DNA from: Neospora caninum Liverpool
Lineage: Eukaryota; Apicomplexa; Conoidasida; Eucoccidiorida; Sarcocystidae
DNA length: 64,000 bases
Assembly (NCBI RefSeq): GCF_000208865.1
Contig: NC_018395.1
Coordinates: forward strand, 5,442,839-5,506,838
Direction: 5' to 3'
The notes beneath the pieces are model-generated. The model made no database searches, was not told the DNA's origin, and saw only the letters and a list, made by a program, of their open reading frames with translations. The translations under genes were made by a program, and so were the position numbers. Shown piece by piece: positions 45,607-57,620 of this stretch (position 1 is its first letter; each line of letters opens with the position of its first letter).

Positions 45607-48600
45607 TTAGCTTTTCCACGGCGCCGCCGGGAGACCCTTGTGCGCCACGGCGTCCAGGCCCACTTCGGTTTCTGCTGTAGCCACTTCCCGTTTTGCTGCT
45701 GTCCGAGCTTTGTGTCCACCGGGAGAAACACCGCCGGCGGATGAGAAACCAGGGACGCGCGCCTGAAACACTTCATTCTGCCGAGACGGGCGGTTACTAT
45801 ACGGGAAGAATCCTACCCCATCTACGGGTGGCGGAGGCGGAGGCGGAACCACGTTTGGACTTTGATGCGCGAGACGCTGCGATCCACCGGAGTGACCGTA
45901 GACATTCACGAATGAAGGCGAGACCGCCCCGTCTCCCGAGGTGTACAGACAGCCGGAGACGCAACTGACACCCGTCGATCCAACTCCTTGGACCAGGTGA
46001 CCGTCCACCGGGAAACCCGGCCAGCCTTCGTTCGCAGGAGACACAAAACCGACCAGACTCTCGGGCAGACAGTTTTCCGGAAAGCACGGGTTCCCAAACC
46101 CCGCGCCTGGAAGGGTTGGTAGACCTGCGCAGGCGCTCGCCACGGCCTGGACATTAGCTAGGGGGGGCTGTACACCCGAAAACGAGGTAGCTGGTGGAGC
46201 CGGAATGCAGCCGCCAGCGCGACTGTAAGGTGAACCGACATCGCCTGGATTCGGGAGACAGCCCGGCTGCGCTGGGAACCCCGGATACGCAAAAGGAGGA
46301 ACTGCACGGTAAGGGTAGATTCCGCCTCCTCTCCCTTGCCCGTCGTCCTGGTGAAACAGGCCGTAGGTCGGATCTCCGCCAGGTATCGCCCCTCCCGTCG
46401 AATAAACCTCATGGGAACTTGCAAGGCCATTCATCTCCCCTTGCCTGCCGAGCCCTCCCGCTGCGCGTGTCGCTGTCGGATGGACTTCTGCGCCTCCAGG
46501 AGCACTCAGCGCCATCCCGCCGGCGTCTCGAAGGCCCTCTCTGTTTAGGCGCGGGTCTCGCCGGAAGCCAGACCTTTGTGTCCTCGCTTCAAATGCGCCG
46601 GAGTGGTGCGCGCCTTTGTCCCCGTAAAACCTGTGGCGTGCTTCTCGCGGCAACGCCCCGTACGCGCTGCGGCCGGACTCGCACGCAGGCACGAAAGGAG
46701 ACGGGCGCTCCGCCTGACTGTGGTGGTCCTCGAAACGGGGATGCCCTCCGGCGCCTCGAGAGAAGGCGGAAGACGGCCGCTGACCGGCTGAACCGCGGAA
46801 CGGGCTCGGCGGAGGGGCTGCGCCGCGTGGGAGGCCCGAGACAGAGGGGACAGAGGCCCCGCAGGCGAGAGGGGGGTGGGAAGGCCCAGGAGGCGGGATG
46901 ACGCTGCGCATGAACTCCGGATCGAAGCGGTCCTGGTAAGAGCGAGTGAGGTTCTTGCGTGGCGGGCGGAACGAAGGCGAGCAGGCACTGGGTGAAGAGG
47001 CCGGGGATCGCCTCTGCGAGGCCGAAAAAATGCGCGCCCGTAACTCGTTATACTGAAGCAGAACGCACGCGCGAGGCACACGAGAGAGGCGTAAGCACTG
47101 GCGGCCGAAAGACAACGCTTGTGCTGCCCGTGCACGCACGCACACGCCAGACCGTTTGGAGGAATACGACGTCTTGACCCTAAACCCTAAACCCTGTAGG
47201 CGGACATAACATCTACAGAGGACGCATAACTGCATGGGAATGCACGAGCGCCCTGCACACTTCGAGGCGCGCGCGGGCCGCTCACGCGGTCCTGCAGTGT
47301 CTGGGGAGTTCAGACATCAGTGCCGCTTCGCGAAACCCACACGAGGCAGCCGCGAAGTGCTGGTCGGACAGAACGCGGCCGACAGCGAGTTCACATCCCT
47401 TCCGGCTTCCTCTGCGTTCTCACCTCTCTTTCTCTCTCTTCTAGACTCTTTCCCACACCTCCCAACGACGGTGTTCGCCTTCCTCCGGCAGCTTCATCTT
47501 CTGTCTGGTCTCCTGCCTGCTTCACCTCTCCGACCGGTCCCTCGTGCCGTGAGGCTCCATCTACGTGGCCGTTGCTCGGGGTTCCTGGCGCATCCTCCTC
47601 GTTCTCTCGTTCTTTTGTCGCGCAGAGAGACGGACGCGATCCAGGCGCCGAGAAGTCGCCTCTGCGCAAAACAATCATTTTCTTAGGCTTCGCTCCGTCG
47701 CCCCCTTTCCCCACGCCTTCCAGGAGCGTTTTCACCCCACCCCTGGCCTTGGAAGAGCAGAGCGGAGACGCAGGGGAAGAGGAACGAGAAGAAGGAGACG
47801 ACGGAGGAGACGACGACGGAGGAGGCGAAGGGAGAGGAGAGGAAGAAGGCGATGCGGAAGTTGGCAGGAAAGCAGAACGCGAGACTTCACAAGCTGCGTT
47901 CGGCGCGGAGACGCCTGACATTCTAGCATGAGGGACGAGTTTCCTTCCGGGACTTAGCATTCCTTCATCGGTCCCAGAAAACGACTGCTGCGTCTCGCCC
48001 CCCCCAAATTTAGTTTCTGTTCGTTCTATGCCGGGTGACGCATTCGGAGACTGAGTGTTGTCGGTCTCGCGAACAGCGCCGTTGATGATATGAGAACTTA
48101 CGTTCTCGTCCTTTTGGACAGGGTCGGGTTTTCGCTTACAAGTTTTCTCGCATGCAGACGCGTCCGGAGACGGAGACAAGGACGTTTCAGACTCTATCCT
48201 TCGCTCCGTGCTCCGGTAGATCTCACCAGCGGGCTCCGCCCCTGCTACAGAGAGAGACAGGAGAGACGCCTCCACCGGGGCGGAGGAGAGCCCTTCCCTC
48301 TCCTCGAGCCCCGGCTGCTTTGCTCCTCCTTCCTCGTCCTCCGTCTTCGCTTCTGAAGAGAGACAACTGGAGCTCGCGTCCTGTCTCGCCTTAGCCCGGG
48401 AAGCCCAGACGCCGCGAAGAGGCGGGAAAGAGCGCTCCACGCCGTCGTCGCCATTCTTCGATTTTCCCTCGCTTGCAGACGAGCAAAGTGGAGCGGCAGA
48501 CGAAGAAGCAGAGACGGAAGACAGACGCACAGAGGAAGATGCACACGCGGAGGATGCACAGTCCGGAGACGAAGTAGGGAGACAAGCCGCGGAGGGAGAG

Positions 48601-48722
48601 AACGGACAAGGTGACTCTGTTCTTCGAGTTCTTGTTCTCGGTGAGCGTGTCTCGCTCTCTTCCGAGGAAGAACGCGAACACGAAGGAGCGCGGAGCTCCT
48701 CTGAAGGACCAGGACGTGACAT
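45607..48722 (-). CDS. SUZ-domain protein (putative RNA-binding/mRNP protein)
   Basis: Two exons, 47424-48722 and 45607-47052, join in phase 0 (donor GAG|GTGAGA, acceptor CTTCAG|TAT) to 914 residues from ATG 48722. At the junction the protein reads KSLEERERE|YNELRARIFSA, matching the C-terminal half of the SUZ domain, a short RNA-binding motif of R3H-SUZ and SZRD1-type proteins. The N-terminal half is KPKKMIVLRRGDFS (about 345-358), like the KPKxxILKR start of SUZ. The two halves are separated by about 65 residues, longer than usual. The first 340 residues are Ser/Glu/Pro-rich and disordered; after SUZ come Arg-rich segments and about 430 residues of Gly/Pro/Tyr-rich low complexity, including a run of seven prolines, typical of granule-associated RNA-binding proteins. 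I see no R3H domain; it might lie on an unrecognised upstream exon. Confidence 0.75.
47178..47195 (-). repeat. Interstitial telomere-type repeat (CCCTAAA)2.5
   Basis: Plus-strand bases read ccctaaaccctaaaccct, two and a half units of the apicomplexan/plant-type telomere repeat, within the SUZ-gene intron (47053-47423). The surrounding sequence is GC-rich and otherwise unrelated. Confidence 0.9.
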
Positions 48723-49904
48723 ATTTCTGCGAGTCGGCTGCGTTCTATGTGACCAGTCCCCAGTGCTTCATCCACCTCGTGACTCTGTTGGAAAACAGAG
48801 CTCAGCCCGCCCCTGGTCAAACTGGGCGACTTCTGATTTGAGTTCTCTGGCGGACGGCGCTGCCGGAGGACGTGCTGTGTGTGGGACAGGTCCCAGAAGC
48901 CGCAGAGAGCCACAGGCAGGTGAGGAGACGAATACTTGGAAGCAGATGCTTCAGCTGGCGTCCCTTGCCGAGAGGGGACGGGTTTCCCGTGAGACGGCGT
49001 TAGGTCTTGGAGCCCAGTGACGCAGAGAGATCTTCAGGTCAACAGTTGTCGTCTGTGGCGAGGAAAGATCACGAGAGGATTGGTGCCTGCCGCCTGTGGA
49101 GCTCGAAAAAAGCGCCGCAACGGAACGGGAGGAAAGTCGACAGCGGGACAAGTGGGGACGCGACTGAGGCACTCCGCATTTGAAGGCGCTGGGAGGCGGG
49201 ACCCAAACAGAGAGGGAGTGGAGAGGACAGGGAGACGCCGCAGCGCAGGAAAGAAAGGAGGAAACCGAGGGGAAAAGGAGAAGCGGAGGATCGAGGAACG
49301 GGAGACAATGAGAGAACGGGACATGGAGCGGAAGAGCGCGACAGAGGTGCACACGGAGAAGACAGAAGTTTTCCCCCTTTCTCCCTTGGGTCCTCTCTTC
49401 GTCTCTCTGGCGCCACTGCAGAAATGTGCGGCGTCCCAGGTTGCTGGCGAAAGGCAGGCGAGGAGGGGTTAAGCACGGAAGGAGGCAACCTGAAGTGGTT
49501 GCCCAGTGTGTCGCTACCGATGGACGCCAAGGCAGTGCGTCTTCCCCCAGCAGAGTCGCTCTCCTTTTGGTGGCGTGACTGTTCGGTGTGACTATGGAAA
49601 TGAGAAGTCCCAGAGACTGGGGAGAAGCAAAAGGTATAGTGAGCGAGGAAGTGAGATAAGTAGCACGGAAGGTGAAGAGCGGGAGACACAGACCTGAGGA
49701 GAGGGGGAGGCAGGCCGTCCCACGAGAGGACCCGGAAAGCGAGAAGACGTCGTCTGAGAAATCCTTGTTTCTCCCCGCTATTTCACTGTTTTCCTCTCTG
49801 GGCCTGGTCACCGAGCCACACACTTTTTCACGGCCAGCGCTATTTGCACTGCCTCTCGCCCGCACATCGCGCATGCAGGCAAAAATCGCACAGTCACCAG
49901 CACG

Positions 49905-50072
49905 TTCACTTCTTCGCGAGAGCGGAGGTTCACTTCTTCGCGAGAGCGGAGGTTCACTTCTTCGCGAGAGCGGAGGTTCACTTCTTCGCGAGAGCGGAGG
50001 TTCACTTCTTCGCGAGAGCGGAGGTTCACTTCTTCGCGAGAGCGGAGGTTCACTTTTTCCCGAGTGAGGAGG
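49905..50072. repeat. 24-bp tandem repeat, seven copies
   Basis: Six near-perfect copies and one diverged copy of a 24-bp unit beginning TTCACTTCTTCGCGAGAGCG, at a strict 24-base spacing (49905, 49929, 49953, 49977, 50001, 50025, 50049). Because 24 is a multiple of three, most frames stay open through it (SEPPLSRR on the minus strand; VHFFARAE or ESGGSLLR on the plus). It is not inside a gene I can support. Confidence 0.95.
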
Positions 50073-53000
50073 CTCGGCACCACAAAAGAGGAGAGGGGAA
50101 AGTAAAGAGAAACCACTCCTGAGTCCGTCCCCTTTCTGCGTCAACAATCTCTCTTTTCAAGACGACAGGGCTGAGTCTTACTACGATCTGGCTCGGCTAA
50201 TGATCGAGGAAGCCCTGAACACAGCCTTCACAGAACGGCGCCTCGGGGCGCAAGACGCCGGACGAATCTTGCGAAAAAAAAAACGCTCATAAACGGACAA
50301 ACCGAGTCTGTAGATTGGCTGAGAGCGCCACCCTTTTCGGCGTGCATGTCTTCTAAACGTTTCAGGAGGGGAGTGGGGATGTAAACTGCGTGGGCTGCAG
50401 GCCGGTTTTCGTTTGCTGCCGCGCAGGAAGAAGCCGTGCGCAACACGTGAACAGTGGTGGAAGTTCACGGGAGAAAACAACGCCGTAAGGGAAGTGGAGC
50501 GCTAAGGTGGGACTGCGAAAGTTAGCGAGAGCTAGGGATCAAGGCAGAGGGCTTGGGATCTGTTCCGAAAGTACGCGCGGACTTTGGAATGAAGCGACAC
50601 TCCGGCGTCAGCTACTGCATTTCCCCAGACCTGTAGTTTCTGACCAGTTTTCCCTGCATTTCCCGGCCATCTCTGGGCCACCCTGAGAAGAGCTCGCCTT
50701 GCCAATGGTGCCTCCACCAGCAACGTACTGGACGCAAGGAACCGTGTCTCTGTGCAGAGCTGCCATCCGTTGCGTTAGTGCTTTGCAATTGTGGACGGCG
50801 AAGTGAAGAAGTCGAGTGGCTGCAGAGGCTTGACCCGCAGCGATATTAACAGATGTGATAAGGACCAGAGACGGTAGTGAGGCAGACAACCGGACGGATC
50901 ACCTGCATTTGCCCACGGTTTATGGCGTGGAGAGAACGCAGTTCCAAACCGTCTGAGCAGCAGGAACAGCAGAGGGACACTGGATTTGCCTTCTCTCTCT
51001 CGACTTCTCGCTTCCCTCTCTCACTTTCGGTATCGCTATCCCTCTCACCGTTTCTCTAGTGCGTCAATGCTCCTTGGTGTAGCTGCCCTTGTATACACGC
51101 CTTCCGTGACTCTGGGAGCAGATCTTGTACACGGACCTATCCAAATTTGTGTGTCTCTTGTTGCATGAACAGAAGCACTTTTTTGTGCTACTTCCCGATT
51201 ATTGTCTGCTTCTGTTGTGACAGTCTTGTGGTGTACAGCTCTTTTCTTCGCACCCGTCTGCGTGTCAACACTCCGCCCCTCGGACGAGTATCCTTTCGTA
51301 GGCGGGGTTCGCAGGAAAGCTGGCGGTGCCCCGTGTTAGCTTCGTATCTTTCCCATCCCTATGTAGGAGCTTCGTCGTGTCGCCGTGGTCGTCCCAAAGT
51401 ATTTTTGTGTCCTTGACAGCCACAGCTGCCAGGGAAGGACCGAACTTGAAACTGTGTAGAGAATGCTTACCGCTGTTGTACACTTGTACGGGCCATATTA
51501 GAACAACACCACGCCAATTTGACCTCAAGACTAGTTGCCTTGAATCATGCCTGACGTTCCGCATCTCCTTCCACCTTTGCGCGGCCTGGCCTTGTTCGTG
51601 GCCGACCACCGCTCATGAGAAGCGAAGAGAATCCGGAGAACCCACTCTGCATCCTCGCTTTCTTAGAAGGAAGGCAGACTTGCAGTCGCCGAGCACGAAA
51701 AACTGTTTGGGCGGGGGGTTTGGGATGTAGGCACCCTGCCACAAATCGTGATACCTGCGCCGTTGGTGAGGAAGATGCGACTCCAGTTAAGTGTGAAGGC
51801 GTGAGGGAGCCTCGGTCTCTTGGCGCGACGTGTTCTATTCGAAAGGTCGAGAGCCGTAACCAAGAAGAGAGAGACGGGAACACCTCAGCGGTGTACCGCG
51901 ATGCTTTCACACTTGTTCTGCGCTGCCACCGTGATCTGTACCCCCCAAGTGGCTTTCGTGTTGGGTTTACCGCGTTGTCATTTCGACAGACTGTTCTCTG
52001 TCATTATGCCTCGGCCAACGGGGGGCGACGGTCTTCGTCTCTGTTGCACCATTTCGATATCGTGTCTCTCTGGGCGGAGCGAATCAGTTTGTTCTGTTTT
52101 ACCCAGGGGGGTTCCAGTCGACAGCTACCCTTGTTTCTTTGCGTTAAAATCCGCTCTTGGCTTCCAAGACACAGGGCTTGAAACACTTTCGGAGTCAAAG
52201 AGTGCTCGGACTCGTGTGGAAGCACCCCGACCCCCGAAAATGCAATGCTACGCGCGCCTACAGGCATCCTGCTCGGAGTCCGCGCATGCCGCTGTCGCTT
52301 CCCGTCGGTCTGGAGTTTCTTCTGCCTTTCTGTTCCTTCAAAATTACATCCGTTCACTTGGTTCGTTTCTCACCACACGAGGATCCCTCACGAGCAGCTG
52401 TAGCGCGCGCGAACCCTTCGCCGCTTACTACGAAAGATATGGCACATGGACAGTTACAATCTGCCAGGTGTTGTAACGCAGGGAGGTGCGGAGACCTCTG
52501 TATCTTTGAAAGGTCGTACCAACGTCCCGATATTGCGATGTGACGGCATCCTTTTCGGGGAAGACGGACACCAAGTGGGCGTTTCCACACTTATTTTTGT
52601 CTCGGAAGGTTTTAACATTACACGCCTGCGGATTCTAGGCAGAGGGACGAGTGAACGCATACGAAGCGAGTTCTTTTCGCCAGGGCGGAAGTGGAGTGAA
52701 AGGCAGGCGAAGCGAGAGCAACATCGGGAAATCGTGCGGTTTGTCGTTCGTCGCTGTTTCGCAGCTACCCCAGTCGCAACGAATTTCCCGTTGCGTGTCT
52801 CCGTTTCCACTTCAGAGGACGGCGTTGTTGCTGTTTTTCGTGTGGTGTTTGTGGAGGGGTTGCACGTGGAACGGTGTCTCTGACGTGCGTCACCCGAGAA
52901 AGCAATTTCGAGAAGCGAACGCGTGTATATCGTGCTGATTAGACTCCGTCCGTTGCTCCGATTTTCCCTGCGACGCCCCTTCCTTCGTTTCTTGGAGGCA

Positions 53001-53928
53001 ACGGAAGCGACGCCAGAGTTGAGGAACCCAGGCTGGCGCTGGAGATGTCTCTGGCGACCCTCGGGGTCCAGGAGACAAGTTGCTGGGGGGGGACCAGGAG
53101 AAGGCGCGTGTTTTGCGCCCACAACGAGTCTCGTGCGCGGAAGCTGTCGGCGCATGTCTCTCCGATTTCTCGTGAGATTGACCGCCCGCGCTCTCCCACT
53201 TCTCTCTTTTGCCCTTTTCCGCTTTCAACATGGATGTTTCGTCGTTTTCGCGAACAAAGCAACAAAATGCCGTTACACTAGCACCGAAACACTGTCGAAG
53301 GACACAGCCCGAGGCTGACGACAAAGAGGTGAAGCCTGTCCACATGTTGGGCATTCCGCTCGTGTACGTCAGTACTACATGTGGGCAGACTCTCTTCAAG
53401 GTCAATCCGTAGCGCTGTTTTTCCTTCTGGAACTCGATGCCAACGTACGGACCGTGCTTGTTTGACGAGTCGTTGGAAAAAACTGGATAGAGCGCGCAAA
53501 GCTTCGCCCTCTGCCGTCGTTTCTGGACAAAAGGCTCGATTCCCACCCAACTCCGTCACCCCCATGTTGCCACGCAGCCGCCGAGGGAACCAGCGAAAAC
53601 CGCACTATCTTTTTTGCAGCCAAACCAGCTGCTTCCGAGAAAACTGCGGCCACACTTTCACTTCTCTCCTGCGTCTTTTCGGCCCCTCTCTCTCCTCGCC
53701 CTCCCTGCCTTCTTTCCGTGCTCCAGTCCCGCGCGGTGTATGTGCACCCCCGTGGGCGATGACTCGCGCGAAGTTCTTCTGTCTTGGGCCTTTTCTCTCC
53801 GTCCTTCCTGAATCGTCAACTCAAATGGTCCAGTTGTTGTGATTCCAAGTTCCTCGCTTTCTTCCCCGGTGTCTGTTCTCTGCGCAAACACAGAAAGTCG
53901 TGTGTGTGTGAGTGTACGTGATCATTTG

Positions 53929-53950
53929 CGTGTGTGTGTGTGTGTGTGGT
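53929..53950 (+). repeat. (TG)n microsatellite
   Basis: A GTGTGT run of about 22 bases, with a shorter, interrupted one at about 53900-53911. Confidence 0.85.
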
Positions 53951-55425
53951 TTTGTGCGCCTCCATGAAGTGCTTTCGAAGCATTCTTAGCCAAAGTGAAG
54001 GAACGCTGTTTGTCTAACGGTACTTTCTGTCACCGTACAGAATACGCCCGCCAGCCTCCGTGTAGAGAACAGCGACTCGCGTTGCTCGTTCTGTTCCTCG
54101 GCGCCGCCAATGTGTTTCGGCGCCGAAGAAGCATGCGTCAAGAAACGTGTTTTTCGTGCACTTTTCCCGCCGGCCTCGCTTTTCTTTTCCATGTGCATAG
54201 CTCGCTCTGCTATTTCTGAGACGCAACGCGAAAAATGCTGTAGAACTGGGCACGATATTCCCCCAGCCGAACCGTCAGGCAGGGAGACGATTGGATTCTC
54301 CTGCTCACCTGTAATGGCCTGTGTGTCCGTTTGGCTCGCGTTCGGTCCAAGCACAGCGCTGAACGCCGTCGCTGGTCTTTGCTCGGCAGCAGTCGTGGCT
54401 CATCTTTTCGCGCTGCTTGACTTCAGTTCCGTCTGCGCTCTTTTTACATCGCGCCGCTCTCTTGCCGTTGCTCCCCTGGGATTTTTTTTTCACGGCGTCT
54501 CAACTCTGGTTTCTCCGCCTGACCACCGCACTCTTGTCTGCCCAGTGCACGCGACGAGCCGTCTGGACCTCCAGTCGTGGAGGGCGATTTGCGGTCGCCT
54601 GTGCGCGCCTTCTCCGTTTCCACTGGGGGAGACAGGCGAGAAGAGAACTTATGCATGCGTCGTGGGGTCCACTGTCCTGCGAGTTACAACGCTTCCTGCG
54701 CAGCGACAGTCCCCTCGGCGCCTTCGGAGCCTCGCGACCGTCTCCCTCGGGATCCGGTTACCTTCGCATTCCTTTGACGTTGCCAACCAAGCGCGTGCGT
54801 TTCGCCTGTTCGGCACACCCGTTCATTTGCGTGAATCTTTCGACAGATCGATTCCAAACTCGAGTACATGCGCTCCGGCGTGTGTAGATTCTGCGACTGT
54901 CTCGGAAACGCCTCTCTCCTGTGCCTCGGCCACGCTTTGTCGGGGATCGTAGGCGCACCCCTCGAGGACCTCCCATTTGTCCTGTCGCCGTTGGACATCT
55001 GCAGCTTTGACGGTTAGCGACCGCGTGGACAAGTCTGCGCCTACGCGGTTGTTGACACGCGCTGTTCACCTCGACACCTTTGAAGAGCTTGTTCGCTTGC
55101 GTCTGGGTGTTCTGGAACGACCCCTCTTTTTCGCGACAATCCCCGGCGAAAACGAACGCTCGAGGCGCGTTTGCTCTTTCTCGTCTGGCCTTGCGACGTC
55201 GCTGACTTCGCAGACCTGGCTCTTGAATCAGGAGGGACCAGGAAGTTGAGAGCGCAACTCTGCTGGACCTTTGTCGTCATCTGGCTACCTCAGGCTGACG
55301 CAACTCTGTGCCGCTAGACTCCGTGGTTGCACTCGCCTTCCCCGTGATTCCCATTCCACAGGCACACCGGACGGTGGAGGACGGGCCCCAGCAAGAGTCT
55401 CTTGCCTTCCCGTCCGAGAGACGAC

Positions 55426-56104
55426 ATGCACGCATGCAGCGATTCTTGCAATTTTCCGTGTAATTTGCGGTCCGAGGATCAACAAACTCCCGACGACTCC
55501 GCGCGTGGCGATCCGGCGCCATCCGTCGCTTCGCTGGTGACTGTACAGAGGCTGCGCGGGGAGCAAACCGAAGGCCAAACGCCCGGCGCCGCAGAGGGAA
55601 GGGAGAAGGCGCCCGAGAGCGAGCCAGAGAGGAAGAGTGCCGAGGACGAAACCGGGAGAGACAGGGACGAACCCCTGAGCCCGCGAACCCCCGAAGGAAC
55701 CGGCATGTATGAACCGCAGGAAGACGCGAGACTTCAAAGTGAAAAGGCAGCCAAAATGTGCGGCTCGGAGCTCGTGTCGCGCATGCCGGTCTCCCTCCCC
55801 ACTGCGAGGAGGTCCCGGCCCATCATCATCAGAAACCGCGTCCGTTGCAACACGGACGGATTCATCATCTTGCCGCGGCGTCGAGAAGGAACGAATGGTA
55901 GTCCGTACCTCATCCCGCCGGCGTCCGTCGTCCCCAGACCCAGCGAACCTCCGAGCCAACCTCCTCAGTAAGTGCTCTCGTAAAAAGAGAGAGTTGCTTC
56001 GCACATGGGAAGCGACAAGCGAGAGCGAAAGTCTTCCGCGAAAGTCTCCGAGGCGCTTTTGCCAGAATCTACTCTTACCATCCCCCCAATCTCCACACAC
56101 GTCC

Positions 56105-56142
<38 letters not shown>

Positions 56143-57620
56143 TATATGCGTAGAGTCGATATCGAAGACAAAAGTGTAGTCAAAAGTGGCTATATGCTGT
56201 ATGTAGCTGTTCTGCTGGTTCCCGTTGTGTCCTTCTCGATTTGGCGGTCTCACGGTTTCCGCTCCCCGCGAGGCCCCGGTTCGGCGGTTTGTACCGCTTC
56301 TTTTCGGCTTTCCTGCGAGTCGCCGTCAGCCTGGGACTGACCTGCGCGGCGCCAGTGCATGCAGACCGCAGGTCTGGCGCATTCGGGCAAAACCGGGGAG
56401 AAGCACTGGACTTGCCGTGGCAAGTGTCGGGTTATTCGCAGCCACCCTTTTCTCGCGCGCTGGTGTCTGTGTTGCTTTGTAGGTTCAACTTGGTTCCCAG
56501 CATCTTGGGCGCTGTCGACGACGATGAAAGCGATCTTGCCTTGCCCCACCTGCAGACCGCGCAGTCTCCGTCTTCGTTGTTTTCGCCGTACGCGGCGGTT
56601 TCCTCTCTGTACCCTGACATGTGGAAGGCCCGGCCGTGTGAGTCCGCCGAGGGGACCTTCTGGCCCGCGCCCGTCGACCCAAAGAGTAGCTCACGCTCCG
56701 CGTCGCCGAGTTCGAAACCAGACACCGCGCCGCTGCCGTCCGGCGAGTGCGCCGTGGAGCCGACCTGCGGAAGCGAGGGCGAGAAACCCAGCGGAGACTC
56801 TAGCGGCTCAACGATCGGTGCCTGTGTGGCGTCTCTCGCGGCGCACGGCGAGGACACCATCGAGAAGGAGGCTGTCTCCCTGCTAGAGAGAGTGTCTCTG
56901 GGTGGATCGTGGCCGCGCGAGACACAAGACGGCTTCGCTCAGCGGCGACCCACCACCCCGGACGCCACGGACTTTCGCGCGCTGAGTGTCTGCGGAGAAG
57001 GCATTCAGGGAACGGGACTGCCGAATCCAAGCGACGGCTGTTTTTCCGAGCACGAATCTGCTCGCGGGAGTCGGACTGCTGCGAGGGACTTCTGGGAGAG
57101 GGAGGAGTCGATGACAGGCGACGACCCGCGGAGCGGGGCGGGGATGCACGGCGGGGATGCACGAAGTGCGCCCGTGGGCGGATGTGACAACGCCGCATCG
57201 TGGGAACGCCACTTTGCTGGAGAGACGCCTTTTACAGCAAACGGGTCCAGGGCGTGTCCGACGGAGGCACACGAAGCACCCCAAGCGCAAGCGCTGGAGA
57301 CGCGCCTTCTGGCTGGGGCCAGCCATCGCAGGAGTGAGTCGCCAGTGGATCCCGAGTCGGCAGTCCCGTCCAGCGCCGTTTCGTCTGCAGAAGGCAGCCG
57401 CGCCGAGGTGAAGCAGGGCCCGATTGACTCCGACAGTGACTGCGCACAGGCTCTCCACAAAGAGCGCACTGGCGCCTTTGTAGTGTCTCCGCTGTTGACG
57501 TTCGCTCTCGAAAACATCAGGCGCCAAAGCGAACGTCGCGACAGCATGGACTACAGCTCAACTCGCGGTTTGCCTCCCTCGCTGGACCTGCCAGAACGGA
57601 TGCCCACTCCGCGGGATTGA
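55426..57620 (+). CDS. Low-complexity protein of unknown function, 559 residues
   Basis: Two exons, 55426-55967 and 56483-57620, join in phase (CCTCCTCA|GTAAGT; TTTGTAG|GTTCAAC). The chosen ATG (MHACSDSCNFPCNLR) is the first in frame. Exon 1 is Glu/Arg/Ser/Pro-rich and ends in a more ordered basic-hydrophobic stretch, RSRPIIIRNRVRCNTDGFII. Exon 2 opens with FNLVPSILGAVDDDESDLAL, then about 350 residues rich in Ser, Gly, Ala, Glu and Arg, and ends with TGAFVVSPLLTFALENIRRQ and LPPSLDLPERMPTPRD. There is no signal peptide, membrane span or known domain. The hydrophobic/acidic segments at the exon junction and near the end are the likeliest functional motifs. It could be a nuclear or signalling scaffold; unproven. 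Confidence 0.7.
56106..56140 (+). repeat. (TA)16 microsatellite in intron
   Basis: An uninterrupted TA run in the intron (55968-56482) of the 559-residue gene. Confidence 0.9.

Larger units (their letters stand above)
48723..55425. other. Gene-poor region between divergent genes
   Basis: About 6.7 kb separates the ATG of the minus-strand SUZ gene and that of the plus-strand gene at 55426. Frames exist on both strands (for example 51.8-52.5 kb plus and 52.5-53.2 kb minus) but lack motifs, overlap each other and resemble leader-type low-complexity sequence. The region contains a 24-bp tandem repeat (49905-50072) and a TG run (about 53929-53950). Unrecognised 5' exons or noncoding transcripts are possible. 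Confidence 0.45.

Noticed and set aside
48951..50147. 398-residue minus-strand frame across the 24-bp repeat
   Set aside because: Its length comes from the frame-neutral repeat and pyrimidine-rich sequence; there is no domain and no start context.
51820..52476. 218-residue plus-strand frame
   Set aside because: It begins at a non-ATG codon, is overlapped by other frames and has no recognisable motif.
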